A stretch of DNA of 64,000 bases from positions 248,001 through 312,000 of the forward strand of contig DASXGW010000008.1 in NCBI GenBank assembly GCA_036488875.1. The letters run 5' to 3'. Of the stretch, positions 35,174 through 44,892 are shown piece after piece. Numbering within the stretch: position 1 is the first letter of the stretch; the number at the start of each line of letters is the position of its first letter. The position numbers and the translations under genes are program-made. This stretch comes from Candidatus Baltobacteraceae bacterium (lineage in GTDB: Bacteria > Vulcanimicrobiota > Vulcanimicrobiia > Vulcanimicrobiales > Vulcanimicrobiaceae). The notes below the pieces were generated by a model. The model saw only the letters and a program-made list of their open reading frames with translations, had not been told where the DNA came from and did not search any database.

Positions 35174-36569
35174 CGGTATCTCGCTTCGGGTGCCGCATTA
35201 GCCATGCGAGGCCCAATACCGTGCCGAGGCCCAGCCACGTTGGAATCTTGATCGCAAGCCACGGCGCGACCGGTGCGCTCGTACCGGCGACGATGATCTG
35301 CCACACCGTGACGGCGAGTCCGTCCGGCGGATAGTGCAACGGTCCGAGACCGGAGTGGAACGATCCCGGAATCGGGTCGAACGCGTACAGCGTTAGCGCG
35401 ACCGCCGTCACGATGACGGCCGCGGACAACAACGGAACGTGCAGCCGCCATAAGATCACGGCGCAAACAAAGATCGAGAGCAAGAACAGATGGTGGAACT
35501 GCCACGCGCCCAGCCACGGCACCGCCAAGAGACAGAGCGCCGCGCCGGCGATCGTTCGTGCGCGGCCGCGCGCCTCCGTCGCGAGCACGAGCGCCGCCGG
35601 AAGCGCAAAGCCGATATCCACCATGTGCATGTAGGAGCCGCCGAAAACCACCGCAGCGGCCGGCGTGAATACAATCATCTCCGGCCGGTTCAACGTCTTG
35701 GAGAGCTTGTAACCGACGCCGATGGCTGCGACCGCGAGCGCTGCGTACATGAGGTTTCCGGCAAGGATTGCGGGCTGCGGCGGCGTTCCAAAAAGCGTTA
35801 AGACGTACGTGAGGCTATATTGATACGGAAAGTGCGTCTCGGCGACGGCTTGAGCCGGTAGTACGCGAGTAGCGTATTCGAGGATTTGCGCAATAGGCAC
35901 CATCGCAGCAACGCCGGCAAGCACGGCGGCGCCGGCTAACAATGCAATGCGAGCGCGCAGGCCGCCGAAAAGAAAAACGGCAGCACAGATCGGCAGGGTG
36001 ATGTGCGGTTCCATCAGGCCGGCGGCCGCAAAAATTCCGGCGGCCACGGAATGCTTCTTGCTCAGGGCCCAGCCGCAGAGCACGACGGCCAGAAGCGTGA
36101 AGGCGACGACGTTTGCAGCGTAGAGGAGCAAGTACCCGACGCAGAGCAGCAGTGCCGCGAAAACGAGCGTTACGTCGATGCCGAGCGATGCCAGGAAAAC
36201 GACGCAAGCCAAGGTTGCGCCGGCGACGAGCACTGCAAAGACCGTACGGGCGGCGTCGAACTGCATGCGGCCGAGCACTGCGAGCAGCGGAAATGAATAC
36301 GGCGGAATAACCCACGGCAGAACGCGCGCGGGGTCGGAGTGAAAGTCGGTTCCTCCCACCTGCTGTTGGCAGTGGTGAAGCGGTTCGTAGCGGAACGGGT
36401 CGTTGCCGCCGGCCACGACGCGACCGCCGCAGTAGGTCACCGGAAAGTCGTACATGTGCCGCCAGGGGAGAGCCACGCCGGATCGAACCGCGTCCCACGC
36501 TACCAAGGCTCCAAAAAACACGAAGAGCGTCGCGGCGGCGACCGAAAAGCGTCTCTGCCGGGTAGACAT
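35163..36569 (-). CDS. GT87-family (DUF2029-like) membrane glycosyltransferase
   Basis: 468 residues from the ATG at 36569; a TTG one codon upstream is possible. It has about ten or more hydrophobic helices. The first periplasmic loop DFPVTYCGGRVVAGGNDPFRYE followed by PPYSFPLLAVLGRM is characteristic of polyprenyl-phosphate-mannose-dependent alpha-mannosyltransferases of family GT87, where the loop Asp is catalytic. The acceptor is unknown. It is divergent from the glyoxalase gene, with 35 bases between starts. Confidence 0.78.
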   Translation of the reverse strand: MSTRQRRFSVAAATLFVFFGALVAWDAVRSGVALPWRHMYDFPVTYCGGRVVAGGNDPFRYEPLHHCQQQVGGTDFHSDPARVLPWVIPPYSFPLLAVLGRMQFDAARTVFAVLVAGATLACVVFLASLGIDVTLVFAALLLCVGYLLLYAANVVAFTLLAVVLCGWALSKKHSVAAGIFAAAGLMEPHITLPICAAVFLFGGLRARIALLAGAAVLAGVAAMVPIAQILEYATRVLPAQAVAETHFPYQYSLTYVLTLFGTPPQPAILAGNLMYAALAVAAIGVGYKLSKTLNRPEMIVFTPAAAVVFGGSYMHMVDIGFALPAALVLATEARGRARTIAGAALCLLAVPWLGAWQFHHLFLLSIFVCAVILWRLHVPLLSAAVIVTAVALTLYAFDPIPGSFHSGLGPLHYPPDGLAVTVWQIIVAGTSAPVAPWLAIKIPTWLGLGTVLGLAWLMRHPKRDTVTA

Positions 36570-36604
36570 CAACGCAGCCCCTTCGTTTCGAGAAAGATCA
36601 AGAC

Positions 36605-36994
36605 ATGCCGCGCTTTCTGCACACGTCGATCTTCGTCAACGACATGAACGAGTCGATCGACTTTTATACGAACAAGCTCGGGCTCAAGCTGCTCGACGGA
36701 CCGTTTCACTATCCCGGCAACGCCGACATGGCGTTCGTCGGAAGCGATTGGAGCGCGTACGTCGAGCTCGTGTACGATCTCGAAGAACATCCGCCGTACA
36801 ACCTCGGCAACCGCTACGAGCACCTCGCGGTCGAGAGCGACGGCGACCTGCGCGAGTTCGTCGACCGCCTGAAGGCGGCGGGCGTGAAGATTCTTCAAGA
36901 CGTCAAGAAGTCGCCGGGCGGGACCCGAGCGATCGCCTTCGTCGAAGATCCCAACGGTATCCCCGTCGAGCTGCTCGAGCCAAGGCTCCGGTAA
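36605..36994 (+). CDS. Glyoxalase I-like VOC-family protein
   Basis: 129 residues, the usual single-unit length. Lactoylglutathione lyase converts the methylglyoxal-glutathione adduct to S-lactoylglutathione. The four metal ligands of GloA appear in place: His in FLHTSIFV, Glu in YVELVYD, His in YEHLAVE and Glu in IPVELLE. MNESIDFYTNKLGLKLL is the typical first helix. Since glutathione use in this lineage is uncertain, the physiological thiol may differ. It stands 26 bases before the SARP-type regulator. Confidence 0.88.
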   Translation: MPRFLHTSIFVNDMNESIDFYTNKLGLKLLDGPFHYPGNADMAFVGSDWSAYVELVYDLEEHPPYNLGNRYEHLAVESDGDLREFVDRLKAAGVKILQDVKKSPGGTRAIAFVEDPNGIPVELLEPRLR

Positions 36995-37020
36995 CCAGGC
37001 TCGCCGAATGAATCGGGTCC

Positions 37021-40000
37021 GTGGACGGACTCGTTCTTAAGATTCTCGGGGAGCCGGCGCTCGCGTTCGACGGTAAGCCGCTACGACTGCCGCCGGCGCG
37101 CTGCATTTCACTGCTCGCATTACTGGCCGTGCGCCGCGAGCCGCTTACGCGCGCGTCGCTGGCCGCGCAGATCTCGCCCGACGATCTCGACGTGGACGCG
37201 CGCGCCAACCTGCGGCGCCGGCTGCATCTGCTGCTGCAATCGCTTCCCGCATGCGACGCGACGCCCTGGATCGAGGCGACGAGCACGCACCTGGTGTGGA
37301 ACCCGGCAGCACCCGCGTGGATCGACTCGCGCACGTTCGAGGATACCGTTGCCGATCCGCAGCGCCGGGCCGAGGGCATCGAGCTGTACCGCGGCGATCT
37401 GCTTTCCGGCTCGTTCGACGAGTGTCTGCTCGCCGATCGCGAACGCTTGCGCGGGCTCTACGTCGACGCGTGCTTCGCCGAAGCGCTCGCGCTGCGGCGC
37501 GATTCGCGGCCGCGCGACGCCGTCGGTTACGCCGACCGTATTCTGGCCATCGACGAGTGGCGTGAAGACGCGCTGCGTCTGGCGATGACCCTGCGTTACG
37601 AGTGCGGCGACCGCTCGTCGTCGCTGTCGCAGTTCGAACGTTTCGCCAAGCGGCTCCAGGCCGAAATGGGCGTCGCGCCGATGCCGGAGACGCTCGCGCT
37701 GCGCGACGCGATCTTGGGCAACGCGGCCGTGTCGACGGCGTTCGACGAGCGCCCCAGCGACGAGGCACCGGCGCGTCCCATCGGCGGCATGCCCTTCGTG
37801 GGACGGGATGAAGAACTCGCGACGCTCGACGCAGCGTGGCGTCACGCGGCTCGCGGCCGCGGTACGCTGCTGTTCGTCAGCGGCGACGCGGGCATTGGGA
37901 AATCGCGCTTGACCGGGGAGTTCGCGGCCGGCATTGCCGCACAGCGCGGCCGCGCGCTCTTCGGCGAAACGTCGAATCCGCAAGCGTATCCGTACGAACC
38001 GATCGTCGACGCGCTGCGGCGCGGATTACCGCTCATCGCGGAGTCGTCGATCGAGCCGCTGTGGCTGGGCGTGCTGGCGGAGATTCTCCCCGAGCTGCGC
38101 GGAGCGTTTTCCGATCTGCCGGTTCCCGAACCGCTCGACACCGAAAAGGCGCGCGCGCGTCTGTTCGAAGCGATGGCGCGCACGATCGAGCGTTTGGCGA
38201 AAGCGCGTCCGTTAGTCTTGGTGCTCGAGGACGTGCATTGGGCCGATCCGGCAACCCTCGACGCGCTCGAACTGCTCACGCGGCGCTTGTATTCGGCACC
38301 GATACTCGTCGTCGCCATCTTCCGCAGCACCGAAGTGACGCCGGGACATCCGCTCACCCTGCTGCGGCGCCGCCTGCAAGCGCAGCGTTGCGCCACCACG
38401 CTCGAGCTGCACGCACTGCAGCCTGCCGATGTGGCGCATCTGCTCGAAAAGGCGGCGCGCGTCGACGAGGCGCACGCGCTTTCCGCGTCGATCTACGCGC
38501 GCAGCGAAGGCAACCCGCTGTTCGTCGGAATGCTCCTGCGCAACTATCTCGAGCACGGAACGCTGGCCGGCGCCGATGCGCCCGGAAGCCTCACCGACGC
38601 GATCCTCGCGCGGGCCGGCACGCTCGACGCACCCAGCCGCATGCTGGTGGAAACCGCGTCGGTCGCGGGGCGCACGTTCGGCACCGATCTGCTCGCCGCG
38701 GTTTTGGGCTGGCGCGAGGGCGAAGTGCTCGACGCGCTCGGGGTTCTGCTCGACCGCGGTTTGGTTCGCACGTCGGAGAGCTCGGGCTTTACGTTCGCGT
38801 TCACACACGCGCTCATCGAAAATGCGATTTACGATACGATATCGCCCGCGGAACGCACCCTGCGCCATCGCCGCGTCGCGGCCGTGCTTGATCAGATGCA
38901 CGGCGAAGGCGCGCAAGCACTGGGATCGATCGCGCGTCACTGGGAGCTTGGCGGCGAACGCGAGCGCGCCGGCCGGTCGTACCTGCTCGCCGCGCGGGCC
39001 GCGGCATCCGTCTACGCGATCGACGAGACGATCGCGCTCGCGCGGGCAGCGCTCCAGACGCCGCTGGACGACGCGCAGCGGTTCGAAGCGCTGCACCTGA
39101 TCGTTTCCACCGAGGCGCGCCGCGTCGAGACGCAGCGCTGGAAAGCCGATCTCGACGAGCTCGTTGCGGTCGCCGCGGTGCTCGACGACGAACGCCGCTT
39201 CCTCGCGGCCGAAGCCTACACGCAGTATCACTCCAACGTCGGCGATCGCACCGCCCAACGCGCGTCGATCGACGGAATGCTTGCGGCAGCCGAAGGTCTT
39301 CACACGCATCGGCGCGCCGCGGCGCTCTATCAGCAGGGTGCGCTCGAATTCCAAGAGGGCCGGCTGGCCGAATCGCTCGCGGTGCTCGAATCGGCGCTCT
39401 CGATGCTCGGCGAAAGTGACGACGCCATCGAAGCGCGCTGCCGGTTTACCATGGTGCAAGCGCTGTTTCGTTTGGGCCGTTTCGCCGAGGCCGAGGGCCA
39501 CGTCGACACGCTGCGGTCGCTGTGGCTGAAAAACCGCCTGCCGCAGCTGCGCTTTTACTACCTGCACGCGGAGCAGCAAGTCGCGAGCGAACTCATCGAT
39601 GCGATTCGGTTGAAGCAAGTCGGCAACGATATGCTGGAGCTTTCTCTGGAAATGGGCGACATGTACGGTGAGGTGCACGCCCGTTACGCGTTGGGCATCG
39701 GCGCTCTGCGTCTGGGCAGCCTGCGCGAAGTGCGCGAACACTTCGGACGCGGCAGCGAGCTGTGCGATCGACTCGGATCGGCACCGATGCGGTCGAGTTT
39801 CGAAAACTCGCTGGCGATCTGCGAAATGTACGCCGGCTTGATTCCCGAAGCTCTCGCGCGCTTCGACGCCGTCTTTCCGGCCTTGCGCGACGCAAACGCG
39901 TATCTCGCGATGTGGGTCACGCAGCACGCGCGAGCGGAGGCGTACGGCTGGCTGGGCGACGCGCCCCGCGCGCTCGAATACGGCCGCGAAGCGTTACAGA

Positions 40001-40488
40001 TCGCCGAAAAGAGCAATGCGCGGCATCATAAAACCGCCTCGCTGCTGGCCATCGGCGCCGCGACGTGCGTAGCCGGCGATGCGGACGGCGGGCTCGCACT
40101 GATGGACCAAGCGGTCGCGATGCGCCGCGAAATCGCGACGCCGCTGCGTTTGGTCGAAGCGCTAGGGTTATATCTCGACGCACTGCTCGACGCCGGAGAG
40201 AACCAACGCGCGCTCACGATTGCAAACGAGCTGGCGCCGCTCTACGAAGCGTACGTCGAAACGGCGTGGCGTCCGGCGTTTCTGTTGTCGTCGATCGCGC
40301 GCGCAAAAGCGGCGGCGGGAGACGAAGCCGGTGCGGCGGGCTATTTCGAGCGCGCGCGCGCGCAGCTCGAAGCCGACATCGTGCGCTTCGACGACGAAGC
40401 GACAGCCGTCGCGTACCGCGCGCTGCCGTACCATCGCGCCCTGCTCACCGATAGAGAAACGGATCCGCGGGCGGCCGAACCGGCGTAA
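37021..40488 (+). CDS. SARP/BTAD-type regulator with AAA ATPase and TPR-like region
   Basis: 1155 residues from a GTG. The N-terminal 100 residues resemble the OmpR-like winged helix of SARP activators (LKILGEPALAFDGKPLRL), followed by a BTAD domain to about residue 240 (ELYRGDLLSGSF, LRLAMTLRYECGDRSSSL). An AAA_16 ATPase follows, with Walker A SGDAGIGKS at 287-295 and a Walker-B-like VLEDVHWADP. The remaining 600 residues are helical TPR-like repeats. Unlike the LuxR-type regulator at 25852 there is no C-terminal helix-turn-helix, so DNA binding would be N-terminal. Its target is not evident. The 3' end overlaps the convergent permease gene by 44 bases. Confidence 0.87.
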   Translation: MDGLVLKILGEPALAFDGKPLRLPPARCISLLALLAVRREPLTRASLAAQISPDDLDVDARANLRRRLHLLLQSLPACDATPWIEATSTHLVWNPAAPAWIDSRTFEDTVADPQRRAEGIELYRGDLLSGSFDECLLADRERLRGLYVDACFAEALALRRDSRPRDAVGYADRILAIDEWREDALRLAMTLRYECGDRSSSLSQFERFAKRLQAEMGVAPMPETLALRDAILGNAAVSTAFDERPSDEAPARPIGGMPFVGRDEELATLDAAWRHAARGRGTLLFVSGDAGIGKSRLTGEFAAGIAAQRGRALFGETSNPQAYPYEPIVDALRRGLPLIAESSIEPLWLGVLAEILPELRGAFSDLPVPEPLDTEKARARLFEAMARTIERLAKARPLVLVLEDVHWADPATLDALELLTRRLYSAPILVVAIFRSTEVTPGHPLTLLRRRLQAQRCATTLELHALQPADVAHLLEKAARVDEAHALSASIYARSEGNPLFVGMLLRNYLEHGTLAGADAPGSLTDAILARAGTLDAPSRMLVETASVAGRTFGTDLLAAVLGWREGEVLDALGVLLDRGLVRTSESSGFTFAFTHALIENAIYDTISPAERTLRHRRVAAVLDQMHGEGAQALGSIARHWELGGERERAGRSYLLAARAAASVYAIDETIALARAALQTPLDDAQRFEALHLIVSTEARRVETQRWKADLDELVAVAAVLDDERRFLAAEAYTQYHSNVGDRTAQRASIDGMLAAAEGLHTHRRAAALYQQGALEFQEGRLAESLAVLESALSMLGESDDAIEARCRFTMVQALFRLGRFAEAEGHVDTLRSLWLKNRLPQLRFYYLHAEQQVASELIDAIRLKQVGNDMLELSLEMGDMYGEVHARYALGIGALRLGSLREVREHFGRGSELCDRLGSAPMRSSFENSLAICEMYAGLIPEALARFDAVFPALRDANAYLAMWVTQHARAEAYGWLGDAPRALEYGREALQIAEKSNARHHKTASLLAIGAATCVAGDADGGLALMDQAVAMRREIATPLRLVEALGLYLDALLDAGENQRALTIANELAPLYEAYVETAWRPAFLLSSIARAKAAAGDEAGAAGYFERARAQLEADIVRFDDEATAVAYRALPYHRALLTDRETDPRAAEPA

Positions 40489-41575
40489 TCCGATCGTCGG
40501 AAAGTGCGAAACCCTGCGGCGTTGCGACGATGACGCCGTCGGCGCGCGCCCACGTTCCCGGCGGTAAACTCGTCGGCCGTGCGAGACGCACGACCACCGG
40601 TGCCGCATCCGCGCGGCAGCACACGATCGCGTAACGCACGAGCGCCGCGGCGCGACGGTCGCGCGCGAGCTCTCCGGTAAACGACAGATGCTCGCCGGGA
40701 AAGACCTCGGCGAGCGTCGTCTCGGTCGCGCGATACACGGGCGGCGGAGTTGCCACGAGCGCGCCGAGCACGACGGCCGCCGGGGCGGCGTACCACCGTC
40801 GCGCGGGTTCGCTCCGGCGTGCGAACGCCAGTACGGCGGCAGCGGCGGCGCAAGCCGCCACGACCGGCGCGAACGACGGCCGAATCAACTGCGCTCCATG
40901 GCGGTACGCGACCAGTCCCGCACCAATCGCCAAGATCGCGTACGCAAACGCGTCACCTTTGTCGTGCACGGGCGCCCAATCGCGGCGAAGCGCGTGCAGA
41001 TCGACGATGCCGGCGACGCAGAGAAACGCTGCCGCCGCCGCGCCGGCGTGTGCGCGCAGCGCCGATGCGACGGCGATAGAACCGATCGCGCACGGCGACG
41101 CGACGAAACCCATCGCGGCACCCGTCGCGATTTGCAGCGCGACGTTCGCGTGCGCGAGATCGAGACGGCCGGCGATCTGCCCGCCGATTGCCGCGGCGAC
41201 GGCAAACGGCACGAGGCGCTCGAGCTCGTTGATGAGGTCGCTCGGGTGCATGCAGCACGTAGTCGCGGGAACCCGGCGTACGCGGTCGACGATCGTCGCC
41301 GCCGCGACGCGTGCGAGCGCAACAAGCGGTCCGAAGGCCAGCCACGCGAGCGCGGCTGCCGGAAGCGATCGGGCCGACGGTCCGGCAACGCATCCGCACC
41401 CGGCATACGCGACGAACGCATTCCTTCGCCCCACGACGCGTTCGGCGAGAACGCCGGCCAGCACGAAGGGCAGCGCTTCCACGACGATGGCTGCCGCCGA
41501 AACGAGCGTCAGCCGGGCTTCGCTAGGCCAAACTGCCGCCGCGAGAATCGCCGCGAACAGGAACGGACGCCGCAC
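40445..41575 (-). CDS. YcgR-like permease fused to YcgQ/DUF1980-like domain
   Basis: 376 residues from a GTG. The N-terminal 270 residues are a membrane permease of the DUF318 type, with Cys-rich segments (YAGCGCVAGPSARSL, TTCCMHPSDLINEL, FVASPCAIGSIAVAS) that suggest metal or thiol chemistry. The C-terminal 100 residues match the soluble part of YcgQ-like DUF1980 proteins: HLSFTGELARD, RYAIVCCRADAAPVVV and ARADGVIVATPQG. In many bacteria these are two neighbouring genes; here they are one chain. The transported substrate is unknown. Confidence 0.72.
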   Translation of the reverse strand: MRRPFLFAAILAAAVWPSEARLTLVSAAAIVVEALPFVLAGVLAERVVGRRNAFVAYAGCGCVAGPSARSLPAAALAWLAFGPLVALARVAAATIVDRVRRVPATTCCMHPSDLINELERLVPFAVAAAIGGQIAGRLDLAHANVALQIATGAAMGFVASPCAIGSIAVASALRAHAGAAAAAFLCVAGIVDLHALRRDWAPVHDKGDAFAYAILAIGAGLVAYRHGAQLIRPSFAPVVAACAAAAAVLAFARRSEPARRWYAAPAAVVLGALVATPPPVYRATETTLAEVFPGEHLSFTGELARDRRAAALVRYAIVCCRADAAPVVVRLARPTSLPPGTWARADGVIVATPQGFALSDDRITPVRPPADPFLYR

Positions 41576-41596
41576 GCATCTCTATCACGACCGATT

Positions 41597-43135
41597 TTAG
41601 TCTCGCCTAGGACAGAGAACGGTAACGGCGATGGTTTCATATCCGGAAAACACTCGATGCTCGCGAACGCACGAAGTCGTCAGCGCCGCGACGAGGTCGA
41701 GGGAACGCGGATAATCGTTGGCGTTCCAGGTATTCGGATGCGGGTCGTAACCGATCACGACGGTTCTCCCGCGGGCCGCGCTGCGAATGCGGGCCGCCGT
41801 CGATGCAATGAATCCGGGCGAGTCCCATTGGTCGCTATAGAGCGTGAAAAACGACGGATCTTCCCATTGCGGTACCCCTCGGATCTCGACTCGAGGGTCT
41901 TGGCGGAAGTAATACGCGATGCCCGACGCGACGTAATCGGGAATCGCAACGAACAGCACCGGTCCCGGCACGTCGTTCTGCACGAAGCGCGCCAGACTGC
42001 GCGCTCCCGAAAGCGGCGCGCGATCCTGCGCGTACGTTTGCGGCGCGCGAGCGATACAGAGAGCGAAAAAGGCGGCGGCGAACGCGCCGCACGCGGCGCG
42101 CGCGACCAGCGTGAGCCGGTCGCTCGGCCGAACGATCCAGCGCAAGAACCGCTCGCCGGCGATCGCGCAGAACGTCCAGAGAGCCGGCGCGTACGCGGTC
42201 ACGTGCCGCGTCCCGGGAACCGCGAGCATGACGTCACCGGCGATTCCGGCCGCGACGACGATCAGACAGACGGCCGCATACCGGTCGATCGGGTCGAAAC
42301 CGCGCCGCCAAGCCGCAAAAAGCCATGCCGCGATCGCAACCTGGAGAATGACGAACTGCTCGACGGCATACGGTCCGAAAATGCGAAGGTCGAAGAGTTG
42401 ACGGAAGAGCGTCACTTCGATGCCCGTCGAGCGTAAGTCGAGCGAGTTGTGCCACGTGACGCGACCGTGTTCGAACAGCACGCCGGGAACGGCGAGCAGC
42501 AGCGCGAACGCGGTTGCAGCAAACGGCAGCGCAAACCGATTGCGCCGGGCGAGCAAACCGGCGGCACAGATCGCGGCGAGCGCGGCGGTGACCATCAGCC
42601 CTGCGTAATGCGTGTATTCGAGCGCGACGCACGCCAAAGCGAAACCGGCAGCCCACCACGGGCGGCCGCGCGGTGCGCTGCGAAGCGCGTGCACGAAACA
42701 CAAGAGCGTCAAGCTTGCAAGCAGCAACGTTAGTCCGTACGCCCGAGCTTCGAGCGCGGCTTGCATCGTTAGCGGAGCAAACGCCACGATCGTCGCGGCG
42801 ACCAGCGCCGCGACGCGCATCTCCAAAGCCATGCAAACCGCATACAGCACCACGATCGTCGCAACGATACACGCCAGCGACGGCAAGCGCAGCCACAGCT
42901 CCGAGGCGCCTGCGACGTTCGTCCAAGCGTGCAGGAAGAGAAAGTAGAGCGGCGGCGTCATCTCGGAGCGGGAAATGGCGTGCAGGACGCTGCCGAACGT
43001 CGGCCCCGAAACGTCGGCGTACGTGAGTCCTTCGTCGCGCCAGAGTCCTCTTGACAACAGCGGAACTCGCAGCGCCACGGAAGCGCATGCGAGGATTGCT
43101 ACGTAGACGTAGTCCAATCGCCGGTTGCCCGTCAC
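41597..43135 (-). CDS. GT83/PMT-like membrane glycosyltransferase
   Basis: 512 residues from the GTG at 43135 (a TTG at 43117 is an alternative). The open frame continues much further upstream, but that part is antisense to hisS and is not coding. The first periplasmic loop RGLWRDEGLTYAD holds the Asp-Glu motif of ArnT/PMT-type transferases, followed by MTPPLYFLFLHAW and several helices. These enzymes move a sugar from a polyprenyl-phosphate donor to protein or lipid A. The C-terminal 150 residues are soluble. The gene is divergent from hisS and lies 21 bases downstream of... the start of the permease gene at 41575, so both are read in the same direction with this gene first. Confidence 0.8.
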   Translation of the reverse strand: MTGNRRLDYVYVAILACASVALRVPLLSRGLWRDEGLTYADVSGPTFGSVLHAISRSEMTPPLYFLFLHAWTNVAGASELWLRLPSLACIVATIVVLYAVCMALEMRVAALVAATIVAFAPLTMQAALEARAYGLTLLLASLTLLCFVHALRSAPRGRPWWAAGFALACVALEYTHYAGLMVTAALAAICAAGLLARRNRFALPFAATAFALLLAVPGVLFEHGRVTWHNSLDLRSTGIEVTLFRQLFDLRIFGPYAVEQFVILQVAIAAWLFAAWRRGFDPIDRYAAVCLIVVAAGIAGDVMLAVPGTRHVTAYAPALWTFCAIAGERFLRWIVRPSDRLTLVARAACGAFAAAFFALCIARAPQTYAQDRAPLSGARSLARFVQNDVPGPVLFVAIPDYVASGIAYYFRQDPRVEIRGVPQWEDPSFFTLYSDQWDSPGFIASTAARIRSAARGRTVVIGYDPHPNTWNANDYPRSLDLVAALTTSCVREHRVFSGYETIAVTVLCPRRD

Positions 43136-43171
43136 GGGAACCGTATTCTCGCTGTGCGAAGCAGAAGCCTC

Positions 43172-44446
43172 ATGCCCTCGTACCTCGGCGCGCCTAGAGG
43201 CACGCAAGACTTCATTCCACCCGAATCCAGCCGCTGGATCGCGCTCGAAGCGCGCATTCACGCGCTCGCGGAGCGTTTCGGTTACGGCGAGATCCGGACG
43301 CCGACGTTCGAAGCCACCGAGCTTTTCGTGCGCGGCGTCGGCGACACGACCGACATCGTCGAAAAGGAAATGTACACGTTCGTCGATCGCGGCGAACGCA
43401 GCATGACCTTGCGTCCGGAATGGACGGCGCCCGTCGTTCGCGCCGCGCTCGAACACAATCTCTTCGGGCAAGGGCCGCTGCGGCTGTATTACGTCGGACC
43501 GATCTTTCGCTACGAGCGCCCTCAGAAAGGGCGCTACCGGCAATCGCACCAGTTCGGCGTCGAGTGTTTTGGATTTGCCGGTGCCGAAGCCGATCTCGAA
43601 GTGATCTCGCTCGCATGGGAGCTGATCCGCGGGTACGGCATCACCGATGCGACGCTCAACGTGAACTCCATCGGCGACGACGAGTGCCGGCCGCAGTATC
43701 GCGCGGCACTGCTCGAGCACTTCCGTCCGAATCTCGAAGGCTTGAGCGAAGACTCGCGGCGCCGGTTGGAACGCAATCCCTTGCGTCTGCTCGACAGCAA
43801 AGATCCCGGCGACGAAGTCTACGTGAAAACGGCACCGACGTTCGAATCGATGCTGTGCGGCGCGTGCCGCGAACATTTCGAGACGCTCAAGTCGTATCTC
43901 GATCTCGCGGGTATTCCGTTTACCATCAATCCGCGCATCGTTCGCGGTCTGGATTATTACAATCGAACCGTTTTCGAGATCACGTCGTCGGTTCTGGGTT
44001 CGCAGAGCACGGTCTGCGGCGGCGGCCGCTACGACGGTTTGGTCAAGTCGCTCGGCGGTCCCGACGTTCCCGGAGTCGGATTCGCGCTGGGCATGGAGCG
44101 GTTTCTGATGATGCTCGAAGCGCTCGGCAGTGCCGCCGAACGTCCGCGGCGCGGCATTCAAGCCGTGGCGCTCGGTGCGCAGGCCCGAGCGGCGCTCGTA
44201 CCGATCGTGGCCGAGCTGCGGCGCGTTCTCGACGTGCCGACCTTTGCGGATTATCAAGATCGCAAACTGCTAGCGCACTTGAAGCTCGCCGACCGCAACC
44301 GGGCGCGCTACGCGCTCATCGCCGGCAGCGACGAACTCGCCTCCGGCGACCTGCTGCTGCGGGACCTGGAGAATCGCACCGACAGCCGCTTGCCGCTGGG
44401 CAGCGGAAAAGACGTTGCCGCGGCCATTGTAGAAGCGATGCGGTGA
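43172..44446 (+). CDS. hisS: Histidyl-tRNA synthetase
   Basis: 424 residues, the typical length. The ATG at 43172 is preferred to a GTG at 43154 because HisRS normally opens with a short leader and APRGTQDF. Class II motifs are present: motif 2 with RYERPQKGRYRQSHQFGVE, the HisRS-specific GLDYYNRTVFE, and motif 3 GVGFALGMERF. A C-terminal anticodon-binding domain ends the protein. It heads a long run of overlapping genes that continues into lipopolysaccharide heptose synthesis. Confidence 0.96.
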   Translation: MPSYLGAPRGTQDFIPPESSRWIALEARIHALAERFGYGEIRTPTFEATELFVRGVGDTTDIVEKEMYTFVDRGERSMTLRPEWTAPVVRAALEHNLFGQGPLRLYYVGPIFRYERPQKGRYRQSHQFGVECFGFAGAEADLEVISLAWELIRGYGITDATLNVNSIGDDECRPQYRAALLEHFRPNLEGLSEDSRRRLERNPLRLLDSKDPGDEVYVKTAPTFESMLCGACREHFETLKSYLDLAGIPFTINPRIVRGLDYYNRTVFEITSSVLGSQSTVCGGGRYDGLVKSLGGPDVPGVGFALGMERFLMMLEALGSAAERPRRGIQAVALGAQARAALVPIVAELRRVLDVPTFADYQDRKLLAHLKLADRNRARYALIAGSDELASGDLLLRDLENRTDSRLPLGSGKDVAAAIVEAMR

Positions 44447-44892
44447 TGGAAACGCCCGACCAAGACACTGCGACGCTCAAAGAGCTGCTCGCGCTCATGC
44501 ACGAGCACGATCTCGACCGCTTGAAAGTCAAAGTCGGCGATGCCGTCTACGAAATCGTGCGTCGCGAACCCGCTGCGGCGGCCGTACCGGCGCCGGTTTC
44601 GAACGCGCCGGCAGCGCCGCCGGCAAACGAACCCTCGCCGGCGGCACCGGCGAACGTCAAGAAGATCGTCGCGCCCCTGACCGGCGTGTTCTACCGGTCG
44701 GCGTCGCCCGACGCGGAATCGTACGTCCAGATCGGCGATCGCGTCGAGAATGGCGACGTCGTCTGCATCCTCGAAGCGATGAAACTTTTCAACGAGATCC
44801 AAAGCGACTATAGCGGTACGATCGCGCGTATCGTTCCGGGCAACGGCGAACTCGTTTCGCAAGGTGAAGATCTGTTTTGGATAGAGCCGTAG
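44446..44892 (+). CDS. accB: Biotin carboxyl carrier protein of acetyl-CoA carboxylase
   Basis: 148 residues. The N-terminal helix (LKELLALMHEHDLDRLKVKVGD) is followed by an Ala/Pro linker. The C-terminal biotinyl domain has APLTGVFYRSASP and the biotinylation site EAMKL with its Lys. The start ATG shares one base with the hisS stop (TGATG). Normally accB is paired with accC; here accC is absent and the gene stands between hisS and gmhA, so the carboxylase subunit must be encoded elsewhere. Confidence 0.93.
   Translation: METPDQDTATLKELLALMHEHDLDRLKVKVGDAVYEIVRREPAAAAVPAPVSNAPAAPPANEPSPAAPANVKKIVAPLTGVFYRSASPDAESYVQIGDRVENGDVVCILEAMKLFNEIQSDYSGTIARIVPGNGELVSQGEDLFWIEP

Noticed and set aside
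40688-42436. 582-codon plus-strand frame
   Set aside because: It is antisense to the permease and GT83-like genes; translation is dominated by Arg and lacks recognisable domains.
43136-44257. Long minus-strand frame continuing the GT83-like gene upstream
   Set aside because: It is antisense to hisS over its whole length, has Arg/His-rich low-complexity translation, and hisS is certain. The membrane protein begins naturally at 43135.
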